A stretch of DNA of 53,943 nt. It comes from Candidatus Gastranaerophilales bacterium. GTDB lineage: Bacteria > Cyanobacteriota > Vampirovibrionia > Gastranaerophilales > Gastranaerophilaceae. Of this stretch, positions 1-8,697 are shown piece after piece. The stretch is from assembly GCA_944323595.1 (NCBI GenBank), contig CALUTF010000010.1:1-53943 (forward strand). The letters run 5' to 3'. The notes under the pieces are model-generated. The model searched no databases and was not told the origin of the DNA. It saw only the letters and a program-made list of their open reading frames with translations. A program made the position numbers and the translations under genes. The number at the start of each line of letters is the position of its first letter. Position 1 is the first letter of the stretch.

Positions 1-695
1 CCCAGTACTGCATTGCTGCCGGTTCCTAAATCAACTTTTTTCTTTTCCCATGCGATTGGTTTTGAATAATCGTATTCTGTTTTTGTAGTTGTAGTTTCTG
101 TCATTGCAACGGTAGGATAGCCGTTGAGGATAGAAGAATCCCCGTCATTGAAATGGAATCCGAAAGTTGCATCAGTGATTTCACCGTCGGGGTGCAGCGG
201 AAGAAGGTCGCCAATTGATTTGCCGACTGAATTTAAGTATTTATCCCATGCTTCGTGAATCATACTGACTGATGTTGCTTTAGCTTCTTCATCATCGCTT
301 GTTACATTTGCAATAATATCAGCCTGAGTGTAGCCCAATTCTGCCAGAAATACGTTATAGTCGCCGTTACCTTTTTCAAACGCATCTGCTATTTTTTGTT
401 CTACAAGAACTCTGCCTTTTGTATCCGTAATAACATATTGCTTGCCGCCCGCAATTGTATTATAACCGGTGAGTGTTTTGAAATTGATATCTGTGTAAAC
501 TTCTTCTGAACCGTTAAATCCTGTTAAAACTGTTAATTTTGTCTGGTTAAGCGCTTCATTATAGTCAGCGTTCAACTGTTCAGTCTGATTTGCCAAACTG
601 ATTTTGTTGAACGATAAGCGTTGCCCGCTGTTTTCATTATCTGTCAAACGGGCGGTTATGCTTAATAATCTGGCTTGTGATGCTGCCATTCCCAT
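1..695 (-). CDS. Hypothetical protein, N-terminal part (runs off window edge)
   Basis: An open frame runs from an ATG at 695 to the left edge of the window without a stop, so about 231 codons of the N-terminal part are visible. It begins MGMAASQARLLSITARL and continues with a polar, helical stretch rich in N, Q and A. AAGGGACA lies about 10 nt before the ATG and serves as ribosome binding site; a second ATG two codons on is possible. I recognise no catalytic domain. The N-terminal style (MAASQARLL followed by a helix) resembles a lineage-specific hypothetical family I associate with Gastranaerophilales-type genomes, but this is memory and not a search. It is divergent from the gene at 866. 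Confidence 0.7.
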   Translation of the reverse strand, partial: MGMAASQARLLSITARLTDNENSGQRLSFNKISLANQTEQLNADYNEALNQTKLTVLTGFNGSEEVYTDINFKTLTGYNTIAGGKQYVITDTKGRVLVEQKIADAFEKGNGDYNVFLAELGYTQADIIANVTSDDEEAKATSVSMIHEAWDKYLNSVGKSIGDLLPLHPDGEITDATFGFHFNDGDSSILNGYPTVAMTETTTTKTEYDYSKPIAWEKKKVDLGTGSNAVL

Positions 696-865
696 AGTTA
701 CAGTTGTCCCTTATTTTTTTCCTTAATAATGTTATCGGCATTTTCTATATACATGTTTAATATTTTGAGAAAATTGTTACATAACTTAAAACTTTGGCTA
801 AAACATTAAAGAAATTGTTTCTAAATTCCGATTAAAAGATTATAGACAAAATTATAGGGATAACT

Positions 866-2083
866 ATGACATTATCACTTGACAGTTCACAATATACCAG
901 CCTGCAGGTTGTCGAGATTAAAAAAATCGAGCAGCAAATCTCTGATGTTCAAAATGCCGTTGATGAAATCAGTACAGTGCAGCCCGGTAATTTTTTGTCT
1001 ATAACATCAAGACAACCGAGTGTATCCGGTAATTCCTGGATACTGGCAGCGATGGGGTATGATGATGTTATATCGGGCGCAGTTGAAGATGAAATTCAAT
1101 CTGTGATTTCGGAAACAGATGCTATAGCTTCAGCTATGGATGATGTTAAACCACAGACTAATTATGCAAAAGTGCCGACTACAACTGTAAGAAATTACGG
1201 AAGCAGTGATACTTTTGAATGCAGTACAAATACGAGTTCGCAGGCGGTTACAGATGCTGTTAACCGAGGCGATTACAACAAGACTTATGCCAGCGGTAAA
1301 ACTGCACAGCAATATAAAGATGCCGTTGTAAAGGCATTTGAAGGAGTTATTGCCTTTCTGGATGATTTAATTGCAAATTATGACACCCGTGTAGCTTCAG
1401 GCTTAGCATCCGGTCATCAGGAAGTTAAATTGACGGCTCTCCTGCAACTGAGAAATGCTATGAAAAACTGTGACTTAGTCATTAATATTGAAGATACTTA
1501 TGGGCGAGATGTAGACTACGGCGCTTATTACGGTTATTACACTGCAATGTATGAACTGCAAATGGGGGATGGAACTAAAAGAGCCGCCGTTGAGACTAAT
1601 TCATCTGATTATGATGTTATAATACAAGGCCGATATTTTAAATTTGTAAATAGTGATTATGATAGGCACTACAACAGGCAAATGTGTTTCACGACTGATT
1701 CTTTAGACAGCTTTATTAATTCAGGTTATGCTGATAAATATATGCTGGCAACAGTTATGCACGAGTTTTCACACTCATTGCATATTCCAAACGAGTGTAT
1801 TGCGTACCTTATGGGTGAAGTCATCGCTGATGACATTAATTATCCTCTGAACTGGGGAGGATTTGATGCTACAGATCCTGACGATTGGGGTTGGAAAGGT
1901 CAATCTTACGGGTATGGATATACTCTTGATTCTGATGATGAGATATTATTCTTTGGTGACTGGTGGGAACATCGTTCTCAAGGAACAGTGAATAAAGATG
2001 CAAATGCTTCGGAATTTGCAAACTATACTGCTGATCCGAATTATAACAAAAATGATGCGATAAATAAGAGATTTGTTGCCTAG
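866..2083 (+). CDS. Putative zinc metallopeptidase-like protein (HEFSH motif), function unknown
   Basis: This 405-residue protein has an HExxH motif at residues 299-303 (HEFSH, within ATVMHEFSHSLH), the classic zinc-binding and catalytic pattern of metallopeptidases. Glutamates at 310 and 318 could supply a third ligand, but the spacing is not diagnostic of a known clan. The N-terminal 100 residues are helical and polar with no signal peptide. The C-terminal third is rich in aromatic residues, Gly and Asp (for example around 325-370). The start follows an AT-rich leader with AGGGATA about 7 nt upstream. It is divergent from the partial gene at the left edge and convergent with the TIGR04076 gene. 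Peptidase activity is inferred from the motif only. Confidence 0.65.
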   Translation: MTLSLDSSQYTSLQVVEIKKIEQQISDVQNAVDEISTVQPGNFLSITSRQPSVSGNSWILAAMGYDDVISGAVEDEIQSVISETDAIASAMDDVKPQTNYAKVPTTTVRNYGSSDTFECSTNTSSQAVTDAVNRGDYNKTYASGKTAQQYKDAVVKAFEGVIAFLDDLIANYDTRVASGLASGHQEVKLTALLQLRNAMKNCDLVINIEDTYGRDVDYGAYYGYYTAMYELQMGDGTKRAAVETNSSDYDVIIQGRYFKFVNSDYDRHYNRQMCFTTDSLDSFINSGYADKYMLATVMHEFSHSLHIPNECIAYLMGEVIADDINYPLNWGGFDATDPDDWGWKGQSYGYGYTLDSDDEILFFGDWWEHRSQGTVNKDANASEFANYTADPNYNKNDAINKRFVA

Positions 2084-2091
2084 TTAGGTTA

Positions 2092-2439
2092 TTATTCTTT
2101 TACCGGCGTATAGTCGATTTTTGAAATTTCGTCTGTGGCTTCCAGTTTGAATATAACCGGTCTTAGACCGTCGTTGCAGCTGCAAATTGCTATTCCTGGT
2201 TTTCTTATCCAATCCCCGTAATAGAATACATCATTTCCTGCACCGTGGGCGAGAGCAAATACATATTGATAGATTGCTTTCCAGGCTTCGTCGCAGAAAC
2301 CCTCCGGCTTTGCATAATCTGCATAGAAGACTTGTCCTGTTGTCAGCATTGGACAGGCTGTGAGCCCCTCCGCACCGTATTCTCTGGCTAACTCTTCATC
2401 TAGTGTTTTTTTTAGTACGGTTATTTTTACTGTTTTCAT
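2092..2439 (-). CDS. TIGR04076 family protein
   Basis: This 115-residue protein matches the small TIGR04076 family: MKTVKITVLKKTLDEELA at the start, ACPMLTTGQVF in the middle, then FCDEAWKAIYQYVFALAHG and a C-terminal CSCNDGLRPVIFKLE. The conserved cysteines (the CP in the middle, FCDEAW and the CSC pair) are present, which suggests metal binding or redox chemistry, but the family has no established function. Length is normal for the family. It ends 8 nt from the stop of the convergent gene at 866-2083. Recognition is by sequence memory and fairly secure. Confidence 0.8.
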   Translation of the reverse strand: MKTVKITVLKKTLDEELAREYGAEGLTACPMLTTGQVFYADYAKPEGFCDEAWKAIYQYVFALAHGAGNDVFYYGDWIRKPGIAICSCNDGLRPVIFKLEATDEISKIDYTPVKE

Positions 2440-2484
2440 TTATTTGAACCTGTGCTCTCTTAAATATTTTTACATGAAAAAAAC

Positions 2485-2556
<72 letters not shown>

Positions 2557-2584
2557 AGAGTATTTAATTGTGAAGTAGGGAATT

Positions 2585-2752
2585 TGTGGCGGCGGTAGCG
2601 GCGCTACCTTTCCTCTCCTCAAACGTGACATTTAGTCACGTTTTCGTCGGCAGAGTGCCACAGTCCCGAAGAATTTTGTGCAATCTACACAAAATCGAGA
2701 ATATTAAATTGTCAAGCTTTGAAAAATTGGTCGGTAGCATTCCACAATTTCG
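2585..2752. repeat. tRNA-5'-end-associated repeat element, tRNA-Met copy
   Basis: On the 5' side of tRNA-Met, going away from the gene, I see: an inverted partial copy of the tRNA 5' half (2585-2600, 16 matching bases with a 2-nt gap); a 6-bp hairpin GGTAGC/GCTACC (2594-2608); a perfect 9-bp hairpin AAACGTGAC/GTCACGTTT (2621-2643); CGG plus six bases; then an exact 11-nt copy of the tRNA start (2657-2667). An 8-bp hairpin ATTTTGTG/CACAAAAT follows (2673-2695), and then a decayed second copy of the CGG-N6-tRNA-start module (2731-2752). The same architecture recurs beside tRNA-Ala at 53702-53943. No protein-coding capacity is seen. Confidence 0.75.
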
Positions 2753-2903
2753 AAAGGTTTAGGGCTACCCGCCTAACAATAAACTTTTAATGTGCTGTTG
2801 GAGAATGAGTTCCGCCGGATTTTTCCTCGTAAGCTCTTTTAAGCTTTCGCCCAATCCCCGCTTATTCAATCTATCATTAAAACTTGAAAAAATCAAGAGG
2901 CTT

Positions 2904-3917
2904 TTACAGATTAACTGTTTCGCCTGATATTTCCTGATTTGCACCGACAATTTGAGATTGCAAATCTCGGTTAATTACAGAATTTGAAGCTATAACGCAA
3001 TTTTTTAATGTTATATTATCTCCCACTGTTACGTTATTCCAGAGAATACAATTTTCTAAAGTAACGTTTTTGCCTATAATACACCCGCTGCCTATAGTGG
3101 TGTTTCCAATAAATTTTACAGACATCGGAAGCACGCTTTCCGAGATATAAGCACCTGTGGAGGTTTTTATAATCGGCGCATGACTGAATGTGTAACTCTT
3201 GTTAAATAAATCCTGTGATGATTGCTGATATTGGGTTAAAGTTCCGATATCACTCCAATATTCGTTTATTACAAATGTATTTATCTGTCTTTCTGCAAGC
3301 AAATCCGGAAAAACATTTTTCGCAAAGTCGTAGAATGTATCTTTCGGAATATAGTCAAAAATTTTGTAGTTAAAGATATAGATACCAGTGTTGATATAAT
3401 TACTTTTTGCAAGTTCAACAGGAGGTTTTTCCTGAAATTCTGTTATAAATCCGTCAGCATCTGTTACCACGACTCCAAAATGTGATACTTCATTTTTAGG
3501 AATTTGTTTGATACCTATTGTAGCAATTGCATCAGATGCTTTATGTACTTGCAAACCGCGAATTAAATCAACATTAGATACACCGTCACCTGAAAGAACT
3601 ATAAAATCTTCATCTTCATCAAAGAAGTACTGACATTTTTTCAAGCCTCCGGCAGTGCCTGAAAGAGTTTCTTCTTTTATATAATTGAAGTTTATACCAA
3701 AACTGTTATTTGAATATCTTTCAATGATTTTATCAGCAAGATAATGAGTATTTGAAATAACACTTCTTACACCGATTTTAGCAAGATATTCAAGCAAAAT
3801 ATCCATAACCGGTTTATTAGCAATAGGTACTAGAGGTTTAGGCACCATCTGTGTAAGTGGATCCAGTCGTGAACCTACGCCTGCAGCCATAATCATTGCC
3901 TTTAAATCATGTTTCAT
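2904..3917 (-). CDS. Sugar-phosphate nucleotidyltransferase (mannose-1-phosphate guanylyltransferase-like)
   Basis: This 337-residue protein has an N-terminal nucleotidyltransferase fold with the signature AAGVGSRLDPLT and VPKPLVPIANKP (residues 11-35), and a later SGDGV metal-binding segment. The C-terminal ~90 residues are left-handed beta-helix hexapeptides. It should make an NDP-sugar from a sugar-1-phosphate and NTP in the cytoplasm. Substrate cannot be read from the sequence. A GDP-mannose product would feed the gmd/fcl pathway encoded 8 kb away, but glucose-1-phosphate or another sugar is possible. The start ATG at 3917 has AAGGAGTAAGAC upstream as ribosome binding site. It stands alone as a minus-strand unit. 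Confidence 0.82.
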   Translation of the reverse strand: MKHDLKAMIMAAGVGSRLDPLTQMVPKPLVPIANKPVMDILLEYLAKIGVRSVISNTHYLADKIIERYSNNSFGINFNYIKEETLSGTAGGLKKCQYFFDEDEDFIVLSGDGVSNVDLIRGLQVHKASDAIATIGIKQIPKNEVSHFGVVVTDADGFITEFQEKPPVELAKSNYINTGIYIFNYKIFDYIPKDTFYDFAKNVFPDLLAERQINTFVINEYWSDIGTLTQYQQSSQDLFNKSYTFSHAPIIKTSTGAYISESVLPMSVKFIGNTTIGSGCIIGKNVTLENCILWNNVTVGDNITLKNCVIASNSVINRDLQSQIVGANQEISGETVNL

Positions 3918-4172
3918 GTCTTACTCCTTACCTATTCATATTATCCCATGACTTTTTATATTTGACAAGGATGTTACTAAACTATAGGACTATTTTTAAT
4001 ACTTAACATTATACGGTTTATAAAATTATAATTTAATAAATTTACTGATATCGTAAAAGCTTACTGCATGGCTATTAATACGATCTGAAATGGATGCCGT
4101 TTGCAATTCTCTTCTGTTTGATTTATCCGCATAAAGGCAAGCAACTATGGTGAATACGACAAGTACCTGCTA

Positions 4173-4201
4173 TTGACTAAAATATTCCGTTTTGTTAAAA
4201 T
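4173..4201 (+). promoter_or_regulatory. Sigma70-type promoter of tRNA-Lys
   Basis: TTGACT (4173-4178) and TAAAAT (4196-4201) are separated by 17 bp, a near-consensus housekeeping promoter. Transcription would begin around 4208, a few nucleotides before the tRNA at 4215. The 250 bp between this promoter and the nucleotidyltransferase start at 3917 shows no gene or clear repeat. Confidence 0.75.
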
Positions 4202-4214
4202 TAAGACGAAATTT

Positions 4215-4287
<73 letters not shown>

Positions 4288-4378
4288 AATTTTTTATTAT
4301 TCCGGTTTGTTTCTTATCAAAATATAAGTTTATAATTATTTTAGGTTTACTAGCAAAATTTTTTCTTTATGTGGTTTA

Positions 4379-6412
4379 ATGTCATGTATGAAAGTTTTAC
4401 CTGTAAATTTTAATTCTAACATTTCTGTAACGTTACATAATGCCCCGCAGGAAAAGAAAATCCCTAATCAAAATCTGACGGCTTATTCCACTGGTTTGTC
4501 ATCTGCATATTATTTGCCTGTTAGTTTTTACGGAAATGATAATCAGTCTGTACTTACAAAAGATTTGAAGTCTTTAAAAAATCTTCATTGTCCATACTGT
4601 GGTACTAAAATGCTTTCCTCTGATGAAATAAAAGATGCTCTCTCTGCTTCTGCGAAAGTGAAATCAGTTAATGATTTATTTAAATATTTGAATAAGTATG
4701 AAGAATCTATAAACCCCAGATTTAAAACGGTTATAGGTGAGGTTAAACATGTTGGTTATGCAAATTTTAATAAATCAGCTGACGAAGTTTTGGAAAATTG
4801 CAAACAAAATATGAAGCAAAAGTCAAATGAAGCTTATAAATTAATGCTGACGGATTTTGACGGGTTATTAGAAAATGGCGAATTTAGTGAACATGACAAA
4901 GAAGTTTTAGAAAAATGCAGGAAAAATATAGCAGAAATTCCTGAAAATATTAAAACAAGAATTGGTATTTATAAAGAATTCTCAAAAACATTAAAGTCTT
5001 CTGTTGCAGAATTAGAGACGCCTGTTAAAAATAAAATTTATATGCATCTTAATAACAATGTCAGGGATGCTTTTTTTAACGAATATTTATTTGAGCAGCG
5101 TTTTGGTGATGAAACATCTTTGACCAAAATTTTTCTAAAAAATCTTATGCAGTATTCAAAATCTGATGTTCGCAGAGTCAGCGACAAGATACCAGCTGAC
5201 ATTGATAATATTATGTTGTGCTGCAAACATTGTGAAGTTACCGGAAAAAATTTGCGTAATAAAGATTTGAAGAAACAATATTATTATAATCATATTTATG
5301 AATTATGCCGTGCAGCTCTCGCCGGCGATTTACATGAAAACAGAGCTTATCCTGCAATGCTGCAAAGCAGTGTTATAAAAAATTTTAATAACAGGCTTGC
5401 CCCGGATAATTTACAACCGGATTTGCGCGCTTTATTAAAGTCAACCGGAATAAAAAATCCACGTTATGTCGAATTTCCGCTTACTGATGTCCCGGGAATT
5501 TATTGTGCATCATGTGGTCAAAAAACTATTACACATGAACAAAAAGCTCAAATATACGCCGAAATTCAAGATGCTGAAACCATCCATGATTTGCTAGGTG
5601 TTTTTCATAAATATAGAGAGGTTATTAGACCTAAGTATGCTCCAATTGTTCGAGAATTAGAAAAAAATATTATGCAGCAGCCGGCAATTCCGGAAGCTTC
5701 ATTGATTAAAAATTTAAAAGTTTTTGCCTATAAAAATATACAGGATACCCTCTCTTATAATATTAAAAATGTAGAGGATATCGCGGAAACCTACAGGCTA
5801 AAACCGGAAGAAGAGGCTGCAGTCAGAAAATTTGTTTCAAAGGCTAATAACCTTTTATTGAATACCCGTCCGGATGTATTATTTTCTTTGGATTCATATT
5901 ATGAAATACTTTCTGAGCTTGCAGGAGATTTGAATAGCCAGACACGTAAAGAAATATGGGATGCCTGCTATCCTAATATAGTAGCGGATTATGCGCGGCA
6001 AATTGTTCTTATGCCGACACAATCCGTATTGGATAAGGGTAAACCGGAGTTAAAAATTATGGCAGAGTATATATTAAATCATTCTCTCGCTACTGTAGAC
6101 CATCTTGATCCAAAGTCTAAATATAATTACAAACGTCAGAAAAATAAAGTTTCCGGTTTCCCGGAGAATAAATATGAAAATCTGGTTGTAATGTGCAAAG
6201 ACTGTAATACAAGCAAAAGCTCTGAAAGTTTAAACCGATGGGTAAAAAAGCACCCTGAGATGATTCGTAATATGGAAAAATATATTGCGCAGGTAAAACA
6301 GCTCAGAAAAGATAAAATTATCGGTAGAAAATTTGACTATTATCCGTATGAAGTAGCGGCACAATTTTCAAGGCTGACAGGTATAGATATTTCAACAACG
6401 GGAAGTTACTAG
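4379..6412 (+). CDS. Duplicated zinc-ribbon/HNH endonuclease-like protein
   Basis: This 677-residue protein is built from two related halves. Each has a CxxC knuckle near its start (C71/C74 in HCPYCG; C376/C379 in YCASCG) followed by similar helical segments (SVNDLFKYLNKYEESINPR versus TIHDLLGVFHKYREVIRP), and each ends near a second Cys pair (around C282/C285; C606/C609). The second half ends in a good HNH pattern: VDHLDPKS (D574, H575), then ENLVVMCKDCN (N601, C606, C609). In the first half the DH element is missing, so only one site looks catalytic. The N-terminus (PVSFYG) has no clear signal peptide. An alternative ATG lies three codons downstream. It is 4 nt from the next gene, likely one transcript. 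A DNA nuclease or effector role is inference. Confidence 0.75.
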   Translation: MSCMKVLPVNFNSNISVTLHNAPQEKKIPNQNLTAYSTGLSSAYYLPVSFYGNDNQSVLTKDLKSLKNLHCPYCGTKMLSSDEIKDALSASAKVKSVNDLFKYLNKYEESINPRFKTVIGEVKHVGYANFNKSADEVLENCKQNMKQKSNEAYKLMLTDFDGLLENGEFSEHDKEVLEKCRKNIAEIPENIKTRIGIYKEFSKTLKSSVAELETPVKNKIYMHLNNNVRDAFFNEYLFEQRFGDETSLTKIFLKNLMQYSKSDVRRVSDKIPADIDNIMLCCKHCEVTGKNLRNKDLKKQYYYNHIYELCRAALAGDLHENRAYPAMLQSSVIKNFNNRLAPDNLQPDLRALLKSTGIKNPRYVEFPLTDVPGIYCASCGQKTITHEQKAQIYAEIQDAETIHDLLGVFHKYREVIRPKYAPIVRELEKNIMQQPAIPEASLIKNLKVFAYKNIQDTLSYNIKNVEDIAETYRLKPEEEAAVRKFVSKANNLLLNTRPDVLFSLDSYYEILSELAGDLNSQTRKEIWDACYPNIVADYARQIVLMPTQSVLDKGKPELKIMAEYILNHSLATVDHLDPKSKYNYKRQKNKVSGFPENKYENLVVMCKDCNTSKSSESLNRWVKKHPEMIRNMEKYIAQVKQLRKDKIIGRKFDYYPYEVAAQFSRLTGIDISTTGSY

Positions 6413-6416
6413 ACTG

Positions 6417-7310
6417 ATGAAAATTGATGACAGAAACAAAAAGTTTATGATTAATACCGCAATTTTTGGCAGTTTTGGCGTCCTGTACGGTGGAATGCGC
6501 AGTGTTTCTAAATCAATGGGAAAATTTGAAAAGGAGTTTATGAAAAATGTTAAACCGGAATATTTTTCATATTTGAATAGTGAAGAACTTCAATCTGTCC
6601 AAAAACTTTTGAATAAGGGTATGACAGAGAAAGAACTTAATATGTTTTCACGTATCTGGAAAATTCCTGATAAAAAACAGTTTCTTGAAGAAGCTTTGAA
6701 TATTTTTATAGGGGACACCGGTTATAAATATCTGAAGCCAAAGTTGACCTATGATATATCAGATAATGACGGCTTTTTCAAGTGGACAGATTTTAGTATT
6801 AATATTCCAAGGCTAGAGAAACGTTCTAAGGTTGATATTTTAGGGGTATTAAAACATGAAATGGTTCATTTTAAACAATATGTTTCTATGCTGCGAACGG
6901 AAGGTATAGGCGCTGATTGTATTCTGGAAAACGAAAAGGAAAATATTTTTAATAGATTGAAAAATGATGCGGGGTTTATGAAGAATAAATCAGAAAGCGA
7001 AGCTAAATTAATCGCTAATTATTATAATAATCTTTATAGAGATATTTTATCTCTGCGTGAACAAATTGCTGTGGAAGCACTGGGGCCAATTCCTGCCAAT
7101 TCTGCTGAGGGGAAAAAGGCACGGAAATATCTGGAGGCTGTTAAAAGTTATGTAAGTGTTAACAGATTTTCAGATTATACAGATGTTAAAAAATATGAAA
7201 AAAATCTTTTAGAGCAGGAGGCTTTTCCGGCGGGCGAGGCTCTGGTTGATAAATACGGTGATTTTATTTTAACACTTGCGGAAGATAAGAAAAAACTACA
7301 AGTTAAGTAA
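6417..7310 (+). CDS. Putative HExxH zinc metallopeptidase-like protein
   Basis: This 297-residue protein starts 4 nt after the HNH gene and is probably translationally coupled to it. It has an HExxH motif, HEMVH, at residues 147-151 in VLKHEMVHFKQY, typical of zincin metallopeptidases. Glutamates in a later segment (REQIAVEALG) could provide a third ligand. A weakly hydrophobic N-terminal segment (about residues 11-25, INTAIFGSFGVLYGG) might be a membrane anchor or a signal-like element. Nothing else is recognisable. It overlaps the convergent gene at 7303 by 8 bp at the 3' ends. Linked HNH and HExxH proteins suggest a lineage-specific exported or effector cassette, which is a guess. Confidence 0.7.
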   Translation: MKIDDRNKKFMINTAIFGSFGVLYGGMRSVSKSMGKFEKEFMKNVKPEYFSYLNSEELQSVQKLLNKGMTEKELNMFSRIWKIPDKKQFLEEALNIFIGDTGYKYLKPKLTYDISDNDGFFKWTDFSINIPRLEKRSKVDILGVLKHEMVHFKQYVSMLRTEGIGADCILENEKENIFNRLKNDAGFMKNKSESEAKLIANYYNNLYRDILSLREQIAVEALGPIPANSAEGKKARKYLEAVKSYVSVNRFSDYTDVKKYEKNLLEQEAFPAGEALVDKYGDFILTLAEDKKKLQVK

Positions 7311-8577
7311 GATATTCAAGAAGTTTTTTATAAAATGGATTTTCTTCATCTTGAATGTTTATTTTTAGAGGGAGAATAAATTTGCTAAAATTCTCTTCTG
7401 ATGGTGTTGCTTTATAGGATGTTAATTTTGTCATTATATCAGTGTATTGTTCTTCGTTTATTATATTCAAAACCCTTGCTTGTTTATAGATTTCAATGGT
7501 TTTATCAACTTGTTCCGGAAGCGCTGTACGCCATTCGTATCGGGCTTCATTTTTATAAAGTTCATTATACAAATCAATAATCTGATTTGTTTTTTCATCT
7601 AATTCTAATTTATCCCGATTTTGCGTAAGAATTTTAAATAGTTGTTTGTCCGATACATTTCTATAATTGGTAATTAATTTGTATAATTCTTGTTTTCTTC
7701 CGCTTTGTATTGTTAGTTCCAAATAGTATTCAAAGCTTTTCATTTTGTCATTGATGTTTCTATTGAAGTTGTTCTCAAAATATACACAACTGTCAGCCGG
7801 ACAGTTAATTTCTTTAAGACTTTGCATTATTACAAATAAAGTACTATCATTCGGATTGAATTTATTATTTTTAACGATATCCAGAATAGTTTGATAATTT
7901 TTTTCTTTGCCAAGAAGTATGATTTTTTGATTTAGAAAATATTCCTGTGCCCATGTATCTTTGATGTTATCAAGCATTTTTTCAAGTAGACCGAATGCTT
8001 TATCTTTTTGATTAGTATTATAATATGCATTTGAGGTCTGGATTATTATATCGGGATCCTTATATTCAAGAGAATCTTTATGTAAAAGAGTTTCAATATA
8101 ACGTTCAATATGTGTAAGATATGTTTTATCATCAATTTCTTTTAAATGTTCGTATTTGAACGTAATAATATCACTTAGATTTTTAAGAGCTTTGCCTGTT
8201 GCCATTTTTTGAAAGTTTAGCATCTCTTCTGTATTGGCATTGTAAAACCCTGTAGTAATTATATTGCCGAACTTATTATTAACAACTTCTGTTGCCTGTT
8301 CAATAGTATCGTCAACCAGATTTTCCAGCGGTTTAAATTGAGATTCCTGCGGCTTGAAAAGTCTTTTTGCGATAAAACCCCGTCCTGCAAACATCATTAT
8401 TCCGCTCAAGGTTACCAGACCTGCAACTGCGAGCTGTTGTTTTTCTTTCCAGGTAATATGAAAGCCTTCAGTCGTTTTCTTTTCAGGAGGGATAGACGTT
8501 TCCTTTCTAACCGGTTCTGTCATAGTATAGGGTTGAGGTATATTAAATTGTTTAAAAGCATTGTTTTCTATCGGCAT
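7303..8577 (-). CDS. Membrane-anchored helical-repeat protein, function unknown
   Basis: This 424-residue protein has a polar, proline-rich N-terminus (about 45 residues) and one transmembrane helix near residues 48-66 (AVAGLVTLSGIMMFAG). The rest is a long alpha-helical domain that reads like degenerate TPR units (NAYYNTNQKDKAFGLLEKML, NYQTILDIVKNN). The charge pattern suggests a single-pass anchor. No catalytic motif is visible. It converges on and overlaps by 8 bp the HExxH gene, and is divergent from the glycosyltransferase at 8698. I do not recognise the family; a scaffold or protein-binding role is the most one can say. Confidence 0.7.
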   Translation of the reverse strand: MPIENNAFKQFNIPQPYTMTEPVRKETSIPPEKKTTEGFHITWKEKQQLAVAGLVTLSGIMMFAGRGFIAKRLFKPQESQFKPLENLVDDTIEQATEVVNNKFGNIITTGFYNANTEEMLNFQKMATGKALKNLSDIITFKYEHLKEIDDKTYLTHIERYIETLLHKDSLEYKDPDIIIQTSNAYYNTNQKDKAFGLLEKMLDNIKDTWAQEYFLNQKIILLGKEKNYQTILDIVKNNKFNPNDSTLFVIMQSLKEINCPADSCVYFENNFNRNINDKMKSFEYYLELTIQSGRKQELYKLITNYRNVSDKQLFKILTQNRDKLELDEKTNQIIDLYNELYKNEARYEWRTALPEQVDKTIEIYKQARVLNIINEEQYTDIMTKLTSYKATPSEENFSKFILPLKINIQDEENPFYKKLLEYLT

Positions 8578-8697
8578 ATTTGTTTAAAGCGCGTAAAATA
8601 ATTTTTTTGCGTATTATTGCAAAATCTTAAATATAGATTGATTTGTCCGATTTATTGGTTTATTATAAAAAGTGTGATTTCAGGGAGAGAATTTTTG

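Noticed and set aside
2765-2950. 61-codon minus-strand frame beside the nucleotidyltransferase
   Set aside because: It overlaps the end of a confident gene in another frame and has no ribosome binding site or recognisable features.
8617-8697. N-terminal extension of the GtrB-like glycosyltransferase
   Set aside because: The extra 27 residues precede the normal GT2 start, and a ribosome binding site sits right before the ATG at 8698.
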